This document shows positions 1 through 6,720 of a stretch of 10,379 nucleotides of DNA, piece by piece (positions within the stretch are counted from its first letter, which is position 1; the number at the start of each line of letters is the position of its first letter). This stretch comes from a candidate division KSB1 bacterium (GTDB lineage: Bacteria; Zhuqueibacterota; JdFR-76; DREG01), in contig JADFJB010000147.1 of the NCBI GenBank assembly GCA_022566355.1, forward strand, positions 1 to 10,379, written 5' to 3'. Position numbers and translations under genes: made by a program. The notes beneath the pieces were generated by a model that searched no databases, was not told the DNA's origin, and saw only the letters and a list, made by a program, of their open reading frames with translations.

Positions 1-31
1 TATAATCAGGTTATTAAGGGCAGTACCAACA

Positions 32-111
32 AGATTCTTCGCTGGCGCTCAGAATGACATTTCAGATGATGTTGTGCATTTTGCAACAGCCTGTGCGACG
101 GGATGACATTA
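32..111. repeat. Interspersed intergenic repeat, probable
   Basis: This non-coding stretch contains GATTCTTCGCT, then GCGCTCAGAATGACATT, a weak hairpin at 71-87 (GTTGT pairing with GCAAC around a short loop), then CCTGTGCGAC and GGATGACATT. The near-identical words GAATGACATT (52-61) and GGATGACATT (101-110) bracket the unit. I associate the word TTCTTCGCT..GCTCAGAATGACA with scattered intergenic repeats in environmental bacterial genomes. This is recollection, not a search. The 3' part recurs at 671-687. No coding frame runs through it, and its function is unknown. Confidence 0.5.
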
Positions 112-476
112 GGAAACTTTAAGCTTAAAAGCTGATTCATGAATTATCCAGGTTAATTGATTTTTATAGAGTGCACATTTAGCAAAAAGTTTTGACAAAG
201 ATTATCTATTTTGAGCTTTTATATAAAATGGCGTTAGTTATGCAATAACTTCAAGTATTCTGTTTTTTGACTTTATTTTTTTTAAAGAAAGAATATTTAA
301 TTGTTGCATAATTGTGATATATTATTTACAATTCAACATCCTCTGATTCAAACCGGTTTTTCCATGGACGGATTAAAACCTTATCATCCTTCTTCTCTTC
401 TATGTGATGATCAGGGGAGTTATTCAAATGAAATTTTAAATCAAACCGTAAAAAAAATCTCTTCGAGTTACACAAA

Positions 477-504
477 AATTTATTGAGTTTAAACTCAATA
501 AATT
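477..504. repeat. Perfect 28-bp palindrome
   Basis: Each base from 490 back to 477 pairs with its partner from 491 on to 504, giving 14-bp arms around a central GTTTAAAC. As RNA it would form a hairpin of about 11-12 bp with a small AU loop. It is too AU-rich, and lacks a U-tract right after the stem, to be a classic intrinsic terminator. It could instead be an operator, a weak bidirectional terminator for an upstream transcript, or a replication- or recombination-related site. Confidence 0.75.
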
Positions 505-670
505 CAAAGATTCTAGTGCATATGACAGGTCTTATTCTCTAATGTTTTCAGGCTGTCAAAAACCCCAAAACTGCGACAAGTTTATGAATAAATCAAGTTC
601 ATTAATTTCAATCGTCAGGTCTCTGTCCCGGCTATGGTCGATATCTAGCGTTACATCGATGTGAATCAAC

Positions 671-687
671 GCAACTTCCTGTGCGAC
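671..687. repeat. Second copy of the GCAAC-CCTGTGCGAC word
   Basis: The 17 bases at 671-687 match 83-99 at 15 positions: GCAAC, two differing bases, then CCTGTGCGAC. The copy lies about 75 bp upstream of the GMC oxidoreductase start. It could be a decayed piece of the repeat at 32-111 or a shared protein-binding word. Two copies in one window are too few to decide. Confidence 0.4.
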
Positions 688-762
688 AAAAAAATGATAC
701 CATAAATACATCTGGTTCGAAGGCATATAGGCTCTGAATATAAATTAACATGGAGGCAAGTC

Positions 763-2757
763 ATGGGAGCAAATACACAGACCAAACAGCCGCTTAAACC
801 GCAGTTCTTCACGAAGGGCCAATTCAGAACGCTTGAAAAATTCGCGGATGTGTTTATTGAAGGTGAGAATGAGGCCATAACCCCCCGCGAAATTGCAATT
901 AATCTTGATTCTTTCCTTTTTAAAATGCCATCAAAGCGAAAGGGTAGTATTAGGTTACTTTTTATCATTATTGAATATGTGTTTCCATTGCTGTCTTTTC
1001 GCTTACTTCCGTTTTCAAGACTGAATACTAAGGCACGAAAAAAAATAATTTCAAGAAAGCTGGAAAGAACCAAAAGGGGCACTATCCTGCGATCTCTCTC
1101 TAAAATAAAGCTTCTGTTTTTCTTCGGCTACTATGGTGATCCCAGGGTTAATGAAAAAGTCAATTTCGTTCCGGTTAAAAAGCGTAAAAAATATAAGCCC
1201 GAAGACTTTGAAATACTTAACTATAGAAAACTGCCAATTGAAACACCTACGGAAGATACCCTGAAAACCCAAGTTTGTGTGATCGGTTCCGGCGCCGGAG
1301 GTGCAGTAGTGGCCTATAATGCGGCAGCCGCTGGAAATGATGTCGTTTTGCTGGAAGAAGGAAGTTATGTTACTGCCAAGGAAATGAATCATGATCTCCG
1401 GGAAATGATCCCAAAGCTTTATAAAGAGGGTGGAGCACAGACCACCGTAGACTCTCTGATGCCCATTATCCAGGGCAAATGCCTCGGCGGAACAACAGTT
1501 ATAAATAATGCAATCTGCCTGAGGATTAATAATCCGGGAATGTCTCCGAACGGGCATGATTTATTGGCGGTATGGAAGAAGCTTGGTGTAAACATAGATG
1601 TAAACAAGTTGAATGAAGCCTACGATCGAGTGGAGAAAAAGATCAATGTGGGCAAGATTTCGGAGGAAACCGGAGGTGAGGGCGGCAGGGTATTGCTTGA
1701 CGGGATCAAAAAATTACAGAGCTCCGGCGAGCTTGATAAAAAATATAAGTCCGACTACTTCAAGAAAAACTATAAAGAGTCATTGGGGTGTGGGTTTTGC
1801 AACTGGGGATGCCCTTATGGTCGCAAAATGTCTATGCTGGAAACCTACATTCCCGGGGCTATCGACAATGGGGCCAGGGTAGTTACGGACTGTAAAGTAG
1901 TAAAAATTGAAAGGCATGGAAATAAAGTGACCGGGGTGAAATGCGAGCTAAAGGGTGGCCGTAAGCTGTTTGTTCGGGCAGATAAAGTGGTTGTGTCGTG
2001 CGGCGCCATTGGCTCCAGTGTTTTATTGATGGAGAGCGGTATCGGTGGTTCCAGAGTTGGAAAAAACTTCTCTTTTAATGCATTTACTAATATGAACGGC
2101 AGATTCGAACGTGTGATAAACTCTTATGACGGGGCTCAAATGGCATCGTATATGGATGGCGGTAACTTCATTTTGGAAACGATTTTTAACCCGCCCATGC
2201 TTCAGTCCGGCCTCATCCCCGGTTGGTTCAATACCCATTTTGAGCGTATGAGAGCGTATGACCGTCTTGCCAGTATCGGTATAGTGGTGGGAACCGAGAA
2301 CAATGGACGCGTGAAACGAATCAAATTCCTGCGGGATCTGCTTGGTCCAGTCATCTATACAATGACAGACAAGGATTTTAAGGATCTGAAAGACGGCATG
2401 GTGCTCGCCACTCAGGTCTTTTTTGCTGCTGGCGCCAAGGCAGTTTATCCGAATTCCCTTGTGGATATCGAAATGAAGGCGGATGAATTCGATTCCCATG
2501 ACAAGATAGAGCGGCTGATCAACTCAAAGATCAAAAAACCGAACGACGTCATCCATGGTTCGTCCCACCCCCAGGGTGGTAACGCCATGAGTGACAGTAA
2601 AAAGAAGGGAGTTGTGAACAACCAGTTTAAAGTACATGGTTATGAAAATCTATACGTCTGTGATGCGAGCGTTTTCCCAACTACAATAACAGTCAATCCC
2701 CAGCTTACAATTATGGCGATGGCGGAATATTTAAGTAATCAACAGGGGTGGGTTTAG
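763..2757 (+). CDS. GMC-family FAD-dependent alcohol oxidoreductase
   Basis: This 664-residue protein is a glucose-methanol-choline family flavoenzyme, expected to oxidise a primary or secondary alcohol with bound FAD. The FAD-binding Rossmann motif GSGAGG is at residues 175-180, after a beta strand (QVCVIG), and the acidic end of the next strand is LLEEG (196-200). The family signature GKCLGGTTVINNA is at 238-250. A cysteine motif C343-x2-C346-x3-C350 follows, as in long-chain fatty-alcohol oxidase-like members. The C-terminal catalytic segment contains HPQGG (His602) and NPQLT (Asn645). Residues 1-125 form an extra helical N-terminal region with a hydrophobic stretch (about 64-83), which may contact membrane. 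The start is fixed by GGAGG at 752-756, six bases before ATG. It is followed by the interrupted gene at 2823 and the Old Yellow Enzyme gene, probably in one transcript. The alcohol substrate (fatty alcohol, sterol or other) is not determinable here. Confidence 0.9.
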   Translation: MGANTQTKQPLKPQFFTKGQFRTLEKFADVFIEGENEAITPREIAINLDSFLFKMPSKRKGSIRLLFIIIEYVFPLLSFRLLPFSRLNTKARKKIISRKLERTKRGTILRSLSKIKLLFFFGYYGDPRVNEKVNFVPVKKRKKYKPEDFEILNYRKLPIETPTEDTLKTQVCVIGSGAGGAVVAYNAAAAGNDVVLLEEGSYVTAKEMNHDLREMIPKLYKEGGAQTTVDSLMPIIQGKCLGGTTVINNAICLRINNPGMSPNGHDLLAVWKKLGVNIDVNKLNEAYDRVEKKINVGKISEETGGEGGRVLLDGIKKLQSSGELDKKYKSDYFKKNYKESLGCGFCNWGCPYGRKMSMLETYIPGAIDNGARVVTDCKVVKIERHGNKVTGVKCELKGGRKLFVRADKVVVSCGAIGSSVLLMESGIGGSRVGKNFSFNAFTNMNGRFERVINSYDGAQMASYMDGGNFILETIFNPPMLQSGLIPGWFNTHFERMRAYDRLASIGIVVGTENNGRVKRIKFLRDLLGPVIYTMTDKDFKDLKDGMVLATQVFFAAGAKAVYPNSLVDIEMKADEFDSHDKIERLINSKIKKPNDVIHGSSHPQGGNAMSDSKKKGVVNNQFKVHGYENLYVCDASVFPTTITVNPQLTIMAMAEYLSNQQGWV

Positions 2758-2810
2758 TTTAGAATGGGTAATAAAGTAGTATTCAATTGAAGTCATAAAA
2801 ATTAAAATAC

Positions 2811-2818
2811 AAGGAGGT
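2811..2818 (+). promoter_or_regulatory. Near-ideal Shine-Dalgarno of the interrupted gene
   Basis: AAGGAGGT lies four bases before the ATG at 2823 and is an uninterrupted match to the usual anti-Shine-Dalgarno sequence. It is the strongest ribosome binding site in the window. It supports 2823 as a real gene start even though the frame stops at codon 55. Confidence 0.85.
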
Positions 2819-2822
2819 CATT

Positions 2823-3389
2823 ATGGAAGAAAAAAAGATTTGGACATTTGAGTCTCTAGCTCAATGCAGTCGGTCTGAACTTGATAATGTGCTTGCAACC
2901 AGCCAGGCTTTCGATTACGAAAAGTTGAACGGTTATATTTATTGTGGCTGGATTCATACCTGGGTTGGTAAGCTAAGCGGGGAATAATTTAAAAAAGCGT
3001 TTTATAAGAAAGGTGATCGGAATTTAGGCTATAACGAAAATGTAGAACAGGATCACAAGGGGTTTCGGGGTGAATGGAAAGTCCGGATGAAAAATGGCAG
3101 ACCAAGGCAACTCGGATATTACCGAGCTTCATTAGTCAAAGACGAACCTTACCAAAAGCTTTTTAAACCCTATATGCATACTGCACTTGTCGATTATAAT
3201 ATTTCGGAAAACACAGGCTTTATCAATAGAATGTCTAAAATGATCCGAGACTTCATTGTAACGCCTAATGAGGGTGACCATAGCTTATTACTCTCAAAAG
3301 CTTTTTTTCAATTCGCTCCCTGGTTAACGATCTGGCATTCCTTTTTCATCTTAGGTAAGAGACAGGAAATTGAATTCAAACCCTGGTAG
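2823..3389 (+). pseudogene. Unrecognised protein gene interrupted by an in-frame TAA
   Basis: From ATG 2823 one reading frame runs to TAG 3387-3389 with a single interruption, TAA at 2985-2987 (codon 55). The next 133 codons have no further stop. The piece before the stop (MEEKKIWTFESLAQ..., ending WVGKLSGE) and the piece after it (FKKAFYKKGDRNLGYNENVE..., later NEGDHSLLLSKAFF) read like one globular protein of about 188 residues, rich in Tyr, Trp and Lys. I do not recognise the family and see no named motif. It sits 65 bp after the GMC gene and 29 bp before the Old Yellow Enzyme gene, so it belongs to that operon. An ATG at 3087 could begin the second piece but has no ribosome binding site. 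The likeliest reading is a recent nonsense mutation or a sequence error. Readthrough cannot be excluded, but TAA is a normal stop for the other genes here. Confidence 0.75.
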
Positions 3390-3418
3390 CAAATTTTTCA
3401 AAACAAGGAGAAAATCTA

Positions 3419-4729
3419 ATGGAAAAGGATGTCATTTTTGCACCCTTGAAGTTTCGGAACCTTACAGTTAAGAACCGGATTTTTCGATCCAACATATCCG
3501 GAAGATTTGATAATTACGATGGATCGGGTACCTCTGCACGGATAAATTGGGAAGAAAAATTCGCACGAGGAGGCGTTGGAGCAATCATTTCCTCGTTTTG
3601 TCCGGTTCACATCAGGGGGCGTATTTTGCCAAATTATGCAATGATCGACCATGATAATCGTATTCCATTTTGGAAAAAAGTAGGCGAAAGAGTACATCAA
3701 TATAATTGTAAGTTCATTTTGCAATTGAGCCATTCCGGTAGGCAACGAGATATTGGTGGTGTTGAAAATGAAAACCGAAAAGCATTGAGTTCAACAAACA
3801 AAACCGAGCCGTTTCATGGTCTCGAATGCCAGGCGATGACAATTCAACAGATTAAAGAGACAATCCAACATTTTGCAGATGGCGCTAGAAGAGCCAGGGA
3901 AGCCGGGCTCGATGGCGTGGAATTGCATGGAGCCAATGGATATCTGATTACGCAATTTCTGAGTTCCGGAATTAATGATCGTAAGGATGAATATGGCGGC
4001 TCTTTAGAGAATCGCGCACGATTTGTTTTGGATATTATCAGGGCAATTCGTAAGGAAGTCGGAGAAGACTTCCATTTGCAGTTCAAAATCAGCGCGGTAG
4101 ATTACAATAATGCAGTCATCTTTTGGGACAAAAAAGGAAATAAGCTTGAAGATTCTATACAAATCTGTAAATGGGCTGAAGAAGCCGGTGCAGATGCCAT
4201 TCATGCCTCGACTGGCAGTTTATTTCCTCATCCCTTGAATCCACCGGGAGGAATATTACCCAAAGTTGCCGGTAAAACGTACGATTCTATGATTTCAAGC
4301 GGTAAGTTTACTTTTCGGAATTACCTTCTTTTTAGATTTAAGATATTGAGACCCATCTTTAATTTTCTGTGGAATAGAACCCGGGGAGATGTTATTGAGG
4401 GTGTCTCGGCTAATGACGCTAAGGAAATCAAAAGGAATATTGGTATTCCGGTTTTGAATACGGGAGGCTATCAAACTGCTTCAGTTATTCGTGAAAAAAT
4501 CAATGATGGCTTTTTTGATGCGGTTGCAATTGCACGCCCCTTGATTGCAAATAATGACCTGGTTAAAATTTTCGAACAGGGTAAGGATACGCCGGATAAG
4601 CCATGCACCTACTGCAATAAGTGCCTGGTGAATGTTGTTGAGAATCCATTAGGGTGCTATGAAGAGTCCAGATTCAACAATTACGATGAAATGATCAAAC
4701 AGATAATGTCTGTTTATGAGAACCTCTAA
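3419..4729 (+). CDS. Old Yellow Enzyme-family NADH:flavin oxidoreductase (FMN)
   Basis: This 436-residue protein is a TIM-barrel FMN oxidoreductase of the Old Yellow Enzyme/2,4-dienoyl-CoA reductase N-terminal family, which reduces activated C=C bonds with NAD(P)H. Seen motifs: LQLSHSGRQ (101-109, flavin and substrate contacts); HGANGYLITQFLSSGINDR (170-188), where His170, Asn173 and Tyr175 correspond to the substrate-anchoring and proton-donating residues of OYE1; YGGSLENRARF (192-202); the phosphate-binding NTGG (347-350); and ARPLIANND (372-380). The C-terminus carries C396-x2-C399-x2-C402-x10-C413, resembling the iron-sulfur ligands of dienoyl-CoA reductase. The protein ends about 23 residues later, so the FAD/NADPH domain of that enzyme is absent. 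AGGAG (3406-3410) lies eight bases before ATG. It is the last gene of the redox operon. The substrate is unknown, and iron-sulfur binding is inference. Confidence 0.9.
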   Translation: MEKDVIFAPLKFRNLTVKNRIFRSNISGRFDNYDGSGTSARINWEEKFARGGVGAIISSFCPVHIRGRILPNYAMIDHDNRIPFWKKVGERVHQYNCKFILQLSHSGRQRDIGGVENENRKALSSTNKTEPFHGLECQAMTIQQIKETIQHFADGARRAREAGLDGVELHGANGYLITQFLSSGINDRKDEYGGSLENRARFVLDIIRAIRKEVGEDFHLQFKISAVDYNNAVIFWDKKGNKLEDSIQICKWAEEAGADAIHASTGSLFPHPLNPPGGILPKVAGKTYDSMISSGKFTFRNYLLFRFKILRPIFNFLWNRTRGDVIEGVSANDAKEIKRNIGIPVLNTGGYQTASVIREKINDGFFDAVAIARPLIANNDLVKIFEQGKDTPDKPCTYCNKCLVNVVENPLGCYEESRFNNYDEMIKQIMSVYENL

Positions 4730-4735
4730 TTTTAG

Positions 4736-4774
4736 AACTTAACCTTCGGTATCGATGGAGTTGATTTCTTTTTT
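4736..4774 (+). terminator. Weak intrinsic terminator candidate after the redox operon
   Basis: Seven bases after the Old Yellow Enzyme stop codon, AACT (4736-4739) and CC (4743-4744) can pair with GG (4757-4758) and AGTT (4759-4762) across a three-base bulge. A run of six T follows at 4769-4774. The stem is short and imperfect, so termination here is plausible rather than clear. Confidence 0.3.
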
Positions 4775-4783
4775 CGCTGTGGG

Positions 4784-4798
4784 TAATTAAATTAATTA
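4784..4798. promoter_or_regulatory. 15-bp palindrome abutting the -35 box, possible operator
   Basis: TAATTAA-A-TTAATTA is a perfect odd palindrome centred on 4791. It ends three bases before the TTGACA at 4802. Its position just upstream of a good -35 box is typical of a regulator site, but low-complexity AT DNA gives such palindromes by chance, so this is only a candidate. Confidence 0.3.
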
Positions 4799-4801
4799 TG
4801 C

Positions 4802-4829
4802 TTGACAATTAAATTCAAAGGCCTATACT
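4802..4829 (+). promoter_or_regulatory. Sigma70-type promoter, TTGACA-16-TATACT
   Basis: A perfect -35 hexamer TTGACA (4802-4807) and a five-of-six -10 hexamer TATACT (4824-4829) are separated by 16 bp. Transcription would begin near 4836 and give an untranslated leader of about 250 bases before the serine hydrolase start. A near-perfect direct repeat, CAATTAAATTC (4806-4816) and CAATTGAATTC (4835-4845), lies in the spacer and at the predicted start site and might be operator half-sites. Confidence 0.6.
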
Positions 4830-4966
4830 AACATCAATTGAATTCCATATGTGGACTATCCAGGCCGGAATAGCTTTGCTTCGTTACAAGTTTCCTTTTA
4901 TTAGTTTTTGAAATTTCTTGGTAAAGACTTATCTTTCTAAATGGTTTATATTTCTTCGAAACTACT

Positions 4967-4975
4967 TGTTATAAT
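4967..4975 (+). promoter_or_regulatory. Extended -10 promoter candidate, TGTTATAAT
   Basis: TG-n-TATAAT is a perfect extended -10 element with no good -35 box at the usual distance. It would start transcription near 4982, about 105 bases before the serine hydrolase gene. It may be a second promoter for that gene. Confidence 0.45.
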
Positions 4976-5078
4976 GGCTATTTTAACTAGGGTCTATGAG
5001 GCGCCAAGGTGCACAACACTTTTTCTGAAAGATAGTCTTTTGAAGCGAGTCACTCATAGCAGTATTTTTGATTGGATT

Positions 5079-5084
5079 AGGAGG
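5079..5084 (+). promoter_or_regulatory. Shine-Dalgarno fixing the hydrolase start
   Basis: AGGAGG ends three bases before ATG 5088. The spacing is short, but no other start has any such site. Together with the signal peptide that begins here, it decides 5088 over the upstream in-frame ATG at 4941. Confidence 0.7.
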
Positions 5085-5087
5085 TCA

Positions 5088-6548
5088 ATGAGGACAAGCA
5101 TCCTTACCGGCTTCGTACTCGCAGCCGCGTTCATACTCTCGGATAGCGCTTCAGGCCAAGCGTACCAGCGATCGGAGCTTACGGCTCAAGTCGACGAGCT
5201 GTTCGGTGAGTGGGATACGGAGGATTCACCGGGCGCGGCGCTCGGGGTCTATAAGGAGGGAAGAATCATCTACGCGCGAGGGTATGGCACGGCGAACCTG
5301 GAGTACGGGATTCCCATGACGTCGCAGACCGTTCTGCGGATCGGGTCCATCTCTAAACAGTTCGTCGCGATGTGCATCGCAATCCTCGTTGAACCGGGAA
5401 AGCTGTCGTTCGACGACGACATACGCGCCTATCTCCCAGAGATGTCAGACTACGGCCAACCGATCACGATTCGCCACCTGTTACATCACACGAGCGGAAT
5501 CCGCGAATACCTCACCCTCGTCGAACTGATCGGGAAACCCGAGGGAAGCGGATTCGGCTATACGACGAGAGAAGTTCTTGAACTTCTCGCCCGACAGGAA
5601 GATCTCAACTTTGACCCCGGGGAGAGGTTCTCCTACACCAACTCCGGCTATTTTCTTCTGATGGAGATCGTCACACGCGTCAGCGGAATGAAGGCTAGCG
5701 TATTTGCCCAAGAGAACATCTTCGATCCTCTTGGCATGAAGAACACTCGTTTCTATGACGACCCGGACGCTATCATCCGGAACCTGGGGTTCGGTTATTC
5801 CCCGAAACAAGATGAGGGGTATCGCCTGGACATCCTTCGCTCCGAGGTCGTCGGTGACCTCGGCATCATCACCACGGTCGAGGATTTTCTTCGCTGGGAC
5901 AACAACTTCTATGACAACAAGCTCGGAGCCGGAACGCAGGAATTGATCCAGACGATGTTCACGCGCGGACGAACAGATGACGGAGAGGAGTTATCCTACG
6001 CCTTTGGTCTGAAATTCGGCTCCTACCGTGGCTTATTGACAATGGGCCACAGTGGAGGGGCGGTGGGATATGTGTCGGAATTCTTGCAGTTTCCAGATCA
6101 CAGATTCTCGGTCGTCATCCTGTCGAACTTGAGCTCGTTTCACCCCGGACTCTTGGCCCGACAAATCGCCGACCTTTACCTTGCCGATCAGTTTACCGAG
6201 ACGCCAGTCCCAAGCGACGAGGCCCGACGCCGACTCCGACCTTCTCGCCCGAAAGCCGTAACCCTGCCGATTGAAGAGCTTGAAGCCTTTGCGGGTGATT
6301 TCTATAGCGACGAGCTCGACTTCTTTTACTCATTCCAGGTCAGGGAGGGCAGCCTTCAGCTCGAGCTCGGCGGAAATCGGATTGACCTGGTTCCCTATTC
6401 CGGCAATCGCTTTGGTTGGGGTCGACGAGAACTGAAATTCCTCAGAAACGCGAGCGGTGCCGTCTCCGGCTTCACGCTGGATGCCGGCGACGTACGGAAT
6501 CTGAAGTTCCGAAAGGTCGACAGCCGGATTCCCAGCGAGATGCGCTAA
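5088..6548 (+). CDS. Secreted serine hydrolase, beta-lactamase/PBP4* family
   Basis: This 486-residue protein belongs to the serine beta-lactamase-like family (class C/penicillin-binding protein 4*, EstB-type), whose members are esterases, peptidases or lactamases. A signal peptide is visible: MRTS, a hydrophobic core (about 5-18), and a probable cleavage site after Ala-Ser-Gly (21-23), so it acts outside the cytoplasm. Catalytic motifs appear in family order: S87-x-x-K90 (SISK), Y183-T-N185, and H321-S-G323 in GHSGG in place of KTG. The catalytic domain ends near residue 370. A C-terminal beta-rich domain (about 395-486, beginning EELEAFAGDFYSDELD) is like those appended to many such hydrolases. 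Base use is unlike its neighbours: 37 of 60 bases are G or C in 5221-5280, against 21 of 60 in 7081-7140 of hemA. This suggests acquisition from a GC-rich source. It is a single gene with its own promoters; the substrate is unknown, and lactam resistance should not be assumed. Confidence 0.88.
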   Translation: MRTSILTGFVLAAAFILSDSASGQAYQRSELTAQVDELFGEWDTEDSPGAALGVYKEGRIIYARGYGTANLEYGIPMTSQTVLRIGSISKQFVAMCIAILVEPGKLSFDDDIRAYLPEMSDYGQPITIRHLLHHTSGIREYLTLVELIGKPEGSGFGYTTREVLELLARQEDLNFDPGERFSYTNSGYFLLMEIVTRVSGMKASVFAQENIFDPLGMKNTRFYDDPDAIIRNLGFGYSPKQDEGYRLDILRSEVVGDLGIITTVEDFLRWDNNFYDNKLGAGTQELIQTMFTRGRTDDGEELSYAFGLKFGSYRGLLTMGHSGGAVGYVSEFLQFPDHRFSVVILSNLSSFHPGLLARQIADLYLADQFTETPVPSDEARRRLRPSRPKAVTLPIEELEAFAGDFYSDELDFFYSFQVREGSLQLELGGNRIDLVPYSGNRFGWGRRELKFLRNASGAVSGFTLDAGDVRNLKFRKVDSRIPSEMR

Positions 6549-6695
6549 TGCTACCCGAGTTTTTCAGGCGGATTTTTACCGAATTGATAAGTGGAGGTTA
6601 GGAGGGATAATTGAACAAACAAATGACTACAGCCCTTAGCTCCGTTTAAAAATACGTCACCAAATTTATGAAACAGACCACAAACCAACAAGTAT

Positions 6696-6714
6696 GAACA
6701 TTTTAAAAATGTTC
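6696..6714. promoter_or_regulatory. 19-bp perfect palindrome, possible operator
   Basis: GAACATTTT-A-AAAATGTTC is a perfect palindrome with nine-base arms centred on 6705. It is 23 bp centre to centre from the next palindrome. The arms are too AU-rich, and no T-run follows, so a terminator is unlikely. A site for a dimeric regulator is the natural guess. Confidence 0.45.
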
Positions 6715-6720
6715 CCCGTC

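Larger units (their letters stand above)
112..762. other. Long intergenic region without a convincing gene
   Basis: About 650 bases of AT-rich DNA separate the repeat from the GMC oxidoreductase gene. Visible elements are a TTGACA word at 192-197 with only a badly spaced TATATA (220-225, a 22-bp gap), a small inverted repeat (AATTGT 310-315 with ACAATT 328-333, flanked by GTTG 303-306 and CAAC 334-337), the perfect 28-bp palindrome at 477-504, and a 10-bp palindrome ACATCGATGT at 653-662. A 61-codon TTG-started frame (301-486) has no ribosome binding site or recognisable motif and is not called. I could not identify a convincing promoter for the gene at 763. Confidence 0.6.
4730..5087. other. 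Intergenic region before the serine hydrolase
   Basis: The 358 bases between the Old Yellow Enzyme gene and the hydrolase hold the weak terminator, the palindrome and the two promoter candidates listed separately. A frame in phase with the hydrolase opens at ATG 4941, but it has no ribosome binding site and would place 49 non-signal-like residues before a good signal peptide, so I treat it as untranslated leader. Base composition here is AT-rich like the operon before it, and the change to GC-rich DNA occurs close to the hydrolase start codon. Confidence 0.6.

Noticed and set aside
192-225. TTGACA followed by TATATA as a promoter.
   Set aside because: The 22-bp spacer is too long, and no gene starts within a reasonable distance downstream.
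301-486. A 61-codon TTG-started frame in the first intergenic region.
   Set aside because: It has no ribosome binding site and no recognisable motif, and its stop lies inside the 28-bp palindrome. AT-rich DNA yields such frames by chance.
712-722. GGTTCGAAGG, which resembles a tRNA T-loop or an attachment-site remnant.
   Set aside because: The flanking bases cannot form a T-stem, and no acceptor or anticodon arm is present upstream.
666-1557. Two long antisense frames (138 and 168 codons) opposite the GMC gene.
   Set aside because: They lie opposite a well-supported flavoenzyme gene, lack ribosome binding sites and known motifs, and are shadows of its codon pattern.
2985-2987. TAA reassigned as a sense codon in this organism.
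   Set aside because: The Old Yellow Enzyme, serine hydrolase and hemA genes all end with TAA at family-typical lengths.
2991-2997. A AAA AAG slippery heptamer just after the in-frame TAA, suggesting programmed frameshifting.
   Set aside because: The frames before and after the stop are the same, so no shift is needed, and the heptamer lies downstream of the stop.
4941-5087. Upstream in-frame ATG that would lengthen the serine hydrolase by 49 residues.
   Set aside because: There is no Shine-Dalgarno there, and a clear signal peptide preceded by AGGAGG begins at 5088.
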